A DNA stretch of 37,465 nt, from positions 1 through 37,465 of the forward strand of contig DUNB01000061.1 of assembly GCA_012839585.1 (NCBI GenBank), given 5' to 3'. The first letter of the stretch is position 1. Each line of letters begins with the position of its first letter. The notes under the pieces are model-generated. The model searched no databases, was not told the origin of the DNA, and saw only the letters and a list, made by a program, of their open reading frames with translations. This stretch comes from Alcaligenaceae bacterium. GTDB lineage: Bacteria; Pseudomonadota; Gammaproteobacteria; Burkholderiales; Burkholderiaceae_B. Positions 35,560-37,465 of the stretch are shown here, in pieces. The position numbers and the translations under genes were made by a program.

Positions 35560-36831
35560 ATGTCCTTAATCGTACAAAAATATGGCGGCACGTCGATGGG
35601 TTCGGTAGAGCGCATCCAAAACGTGGCGCGCCGCGTGGCCAAATGGCACAGAGCCGGACACCAAGTCGTGGTGGTTCCTTCCGCTATGTCGGGTGAAACC
35701 AATCGATTGTTGGCCTTAGCTAAAGATATCTCCGCTCACCCCAACACGCGCGAGCAAGACATGCTCGCCGCCACCGGTGAACAGGCCAGCAGTTCGTTAT
35801 TAGCGATGGCATTGATCGAGCTAGGCGTACCTGCCCGCAGTTATGCCGGTTGGCAGGTGCCCGTAAAAACCGACTCGTCTTACACCAAGGCCCGTATCAA
35901 ATCCATCGATGCCAGCCGTGTGCAGGCCGACTTAGACGCCGGTCGCGTGGTCATTGTGACCGGATTCCAAGGTATCGATGAAGAAGGGCATATCACCACC
36001 TTAGGTCGTGGTGGCTCAGACACCTCTGCCGTGGCCATGGCCGCCGCCCTAAAAGCCGACGAATGCTTGATCTTTACCGACGTGGACGGTGTGTACACCA
36101 CAGACCCCCGCGTGGTACCAGAAGCCCGTCGTATGGGCGTGATTTCCTTTGAGGAAATGCTAGAGCTGGCCTCTTTAGGCTCTAAAATTTTACAAATACG
36201 CTCCGTGGAGTTCGCCGGTAAATACCGCGTTCCGGTACGTGTTTTATCATCGTTAACTGATCCTGATTTGCCCATCGACGAGGAAGACTCCTCGGGCACG
36301 CTTATTACCTTCGAGGAAGATACAAAAATGGAAGCTGCTGTTGTTTCTGGTATTGCTTTTAGCCGCGATGAGGCCAAATTCACGCTACGCGCTGTACCTG
36401 ACACCCCCGGCGTGGCGTACTCGATCCTAGGACCTATCGCTGATGCCAATATCGAAGTCGATATGATCCTGCAAAACCTATCGGTACAAGGCACCACCGA
36501 CTTTTCCTTTACCGTAGGTCGTGCCGACGCCGAACGCACCCTAGAGCTACTGGAAAAACAAATCGGCCCATCCATTGGTGCCGGTGAAATCGTTGCAGAC
36601 TCTAAAGTATGTAAAGTGTCCATCGTAGGTATTGGTATGCGCAGCCACGCCGGTGTGGCCAGCACCATGTTCCGCGCCTTGTCGGAAGAGGGCATCAACA
36701 TCCAAATGATCAGCACCAGCGAAATCAAAACCTCTGTCATCATCGATGACAAATACATGGAATTAGCCGTGCGCACCTTGCACCGAGTCTTTGAATTAGA
36801 CCAGGAAAAAGGCGCTGCTGAAGCCAAATAA
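35560..36831 (+). CDS. lysC: Aspartate kinase
   Basis: The 423-aa kinase begins with VQKYGGTSMGS and has the catalytic region TLGRGGSDTSAVAMAAAL and VDGVYTTDPRVVPEAR. Two C-terminal ACT domains (about 265-335 and 345-415, with SVQGTTDFSFTVGR and GIGMRSHAGVASTMFRALSEEGINIQMISTSEIK) give feedback control by lysine and/or threonine. It commits aspartate to Lys, Thr and Met synthesis. A terminator and tRNA-Ser follow, the typical betaproteobacterial order. Confidence 0.96.
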   Translation: MSLIVQKYGGTSMGSVERIQNVARRVAKWHRAGHQVVVVPSAMSGETNRLLALAKDISAHPNTREQDMLAATGEQASSSLLAMALIELGVPARSYAGWQVPVKTDSSYTKARIKSIDASRVQADLDAGRVVIVTGFQGIDEEGHITTLGRGGSDTSAVAMAAALKADECLIFTDVDGVYTTDPRVVPEARRMGVISFEEMLELASLGSKILQIRSVEFAGKYRVPVRVLSSLTDPDLPIDEEDSSGTLITFEEDTKMEAAVVSGIAFSRDEAKFTLRAVPDTPGVAYSILGPIADANIEVDMILQNLSVQGTTDFSFTVGRADAERTLELLEKQIGPSIGAGEIVADSKVCKVSIVGIGMRSHAGVASTMFRALSEEGINIQMISTSEIKTSVIIDDKYMELAVRTLHRVFELDQEKGAAEAK

Positions 36832-36835
36832 TTCA

Positions 36836-36872
36836 AAGGCTAGCCTCTATGCAAACAGGGGCTAGCTTTTTT
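36836..36872 (+). terminator. Terminator of lysC
   Basis: GCTAGCC (36839-36845) pairs with GGCTAGC (36860-36866), followed by a run of T. Confidence 0.8.
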
Positions 36873-36883
36873 GTTTTTAGTTG

Positions 36884-36892
36884 TGCTATAGT
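36884..36892 (+). promoter_or_regulatory. Extended -10 promoter of tRNA-Ser
   Basis: TGCTATAGT ends 11 nt before the tRNA 5' end. The upstream -35 region is only T-rich and overlaps the lysC terminator tail. Confidence 0.5.
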
Positions 36893-36903
36893 AATGACTT
36901 TAC

Positions 36904-36996
36904 GGAGATGTGGCCGAGAGGTTGAAGGTACTCCCCTGCTAAGGGAGCATGCGGCTTATACCCGCATCGAGGGTTCGAATCCCTCCATCTCCGCCA
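36904..36996 (+). tRNA. tRNA-Ser(GCU)
   Basis: This is a 93-nt class II tRNA. The acceptor is GGAGATG/CATCTCC with G73 and encoded CCA. The anticodon stem CTCCC/GGGAG encloses loop CTGCTAA (anticodon GCT). A long variable arm (ATGCGGCTTATACCCGCAT) and T-loop TTCGAAT are present. Confidence 0.96.
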
Positions 36997-37032
36997 ATAC
37001 CTTGTCTAAACAAGTGTATTAAAGTACAAAGA

Positions 37033-37064
37033 CCCGCACAGTTAAACGCTATGCGGGCTTTTTT
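37033..37064 (+). terminator. Terminator after tRNA-Ser
   Basis: CCCGCA (37033-37038) pairs with TGCGGG (37052-37057), followed by CTTTTTT. Confidence 0.8.
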
Positions 37065-37160
37065 ATGTCTGAGAGAGTCTGCGGTAGTACACTGATACAT
37101 ACCGTCGTAGACTTACCGTCAAGCTACACGTTTGTGGGATAGACAGTGGATCCGATTGTA

Positions 37161-37205
37161 TTAAACACTGATGATTTGGGCTTCAGTAAATTTGGATCGT
37201 TTCAT
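37161..37205 (-). pseudogene. IS3-family transposase OrfA remnant
   Basis: Read leftward, ATG 37205 opens 14 codons encoding MKRSKFTEAQIISV before a stop. This is the characteristic first segment of IS3-family (IS407-like) OrfA proteins. The helix that should follow is missing, so only the 5' tip survives. The DNA upstream of it (to about 37290, with AGAGATTTCTGCCATTATTC) may be the residual IS end, but no inverted-repeat partner is visible. Confidence 0.7.
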
Positions 37206-37377
37206 GGTTTCTTCCATTGAGAGAATAATGGCAGAAATCTCTGGTTTTGGCCTGTGCCTTTTTAGGGGTAGGGGCAGGCGATAAGAGGTTGGTGGCAAGA
37301 GGTTAGTTAAGTAGGTACCATTTGTATGGTAAAGAGAAAGAGGGAGCTCTTTTTTAAAAGTTTTGTTTTATTTTAAA
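37206..37377. other. Non-coding region between IS remnant and edge gene
   Basis: I see no gene. The first ~85 bases may be the IS untranslated end. The rest holds purine-rich direct repeats of GAGGTTGGTGG/GAGGTTAG type and an AT-rich stretch before the last ORF. Confidence 0.4.
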
Positions 37378-37465
37378 ATGAAAAAGAAGAGTGTTATGAC
37401 ATTTGAAACTACTATACCTGACTGGAGCAATACTGGTGTAAGCCAGGTTTTCCAGGCCTTATCGC
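37378..37465 (+). CDS. Start of unidentified gene, cut by right edge
   Basis: The frame is open from ATG 37378 (or ATG 37396, in frame, with weak GAAGAG upstream) to the window end: MTFETTIPDWSNTGVSQVFQ and a few more residues. It is too short to identify. Local DNA is more AT-rich than the housekeeping genes and lies behind a tRNA and an IS remnant, so this may be accessory DNA. Confidence 0.45.
   Translation, partial: MKKKSVMTFETTIPDWSNTGVSQVFQALS

Noticed and set aside
35880..36836. 318-aa frame antisense to lysC
   Set aside because: Ser/Thr-rich complement of the aspartokinase codons, a common artefact; lysC itself is certain.
1..37465. CRISPR array, rRNA operon or riboswitch
   Set aside because: No regularly spaced repeats, no rRNA sequence, and no recognised riboswitch core seen in the leaders.

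Overview
The window joins two very different DNAs. Bases 1 to about 10,314 are a strongly AT-rich mobile element, cut off by the left window edge. Its right border is a displaced 3' fragment of a tRNA-Arg(UCU) gene next to a tyrosine integrase. From there to the right edge runs ordinary chromosome of intermediate GC with proteobacterial housekeeping genes. The gene set and order (dapA-bamC, mutS, trmJ/suhB, ppi-lpxH, cysS-glycosylase-accA-tilS-lysC) suggest a betaproteobacterium, probably Alcaligenaceae (Paenalcaligenes/Pelistega/Oligella-like). That placement is inference, because no rRNA is present.

Element, left to right: a P2 gpA-type HUH replication protein (+, truncated by the window); an HNH nuclease (-); then a leftward mobilization operon read from about 6,780 down to 2,063. 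Its genes are a 44-aa membrane peptide, a MobC-like accessory protein, a relaxase, a 70-aa membrane protein, an unknown coiled-coil protein and a 750-aa TraY/DotA-family type IV secretion protein. A hairpin-rich putative oriT lies in this operon's leader. Two mirror-image promoters around a shared inverted repeat drive the operon and a rightward group: a possible HTH regulator, a 61-aa protein, a 24-aa membrane peptide and a type IV prepilin with a long C-terminal extension. An unknown 154-aa gene and the integrase complete the right end.

The combination is unusual. It has replication (gpA), mobilization (relaxase/MobC), integration (integrase at tRNA-Arg), one single structural gene of an IncI/Dot-type secretion channel (TraY/DotA) and one single modified pilin, with no other secretion or pilus genes in view. 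A reasonable hypothesis is a mobilizable element that supplies replacement parts to a helper conjugation apparatus and to the host type IV pilus.

Chromosome: an orphan paaX (-), a small gene plus cardiolipin synthase (-), tRNA-His (-), a YciO/Sua5-like protein, an M50 protease, dapA and bamC (+), then mutS and a luciferase-like monooxygenase (-). Next come mscS (+), a trmJ-cysE-iclR block (-), suhB, a TerC/CorC protein, uppP and a prpB-like lyase (+), and lpxH with a cyclophilin and a TPR protein (-). The window ends with cysS, a DNA glycosylase, accA, tilS, lysC and tRNA-Ser (+). The last 400 bases after tRNA-Ser hold an IS3-family remnant and the start of an unidentified gene. Clear hairpin terminators separate most transcription units.
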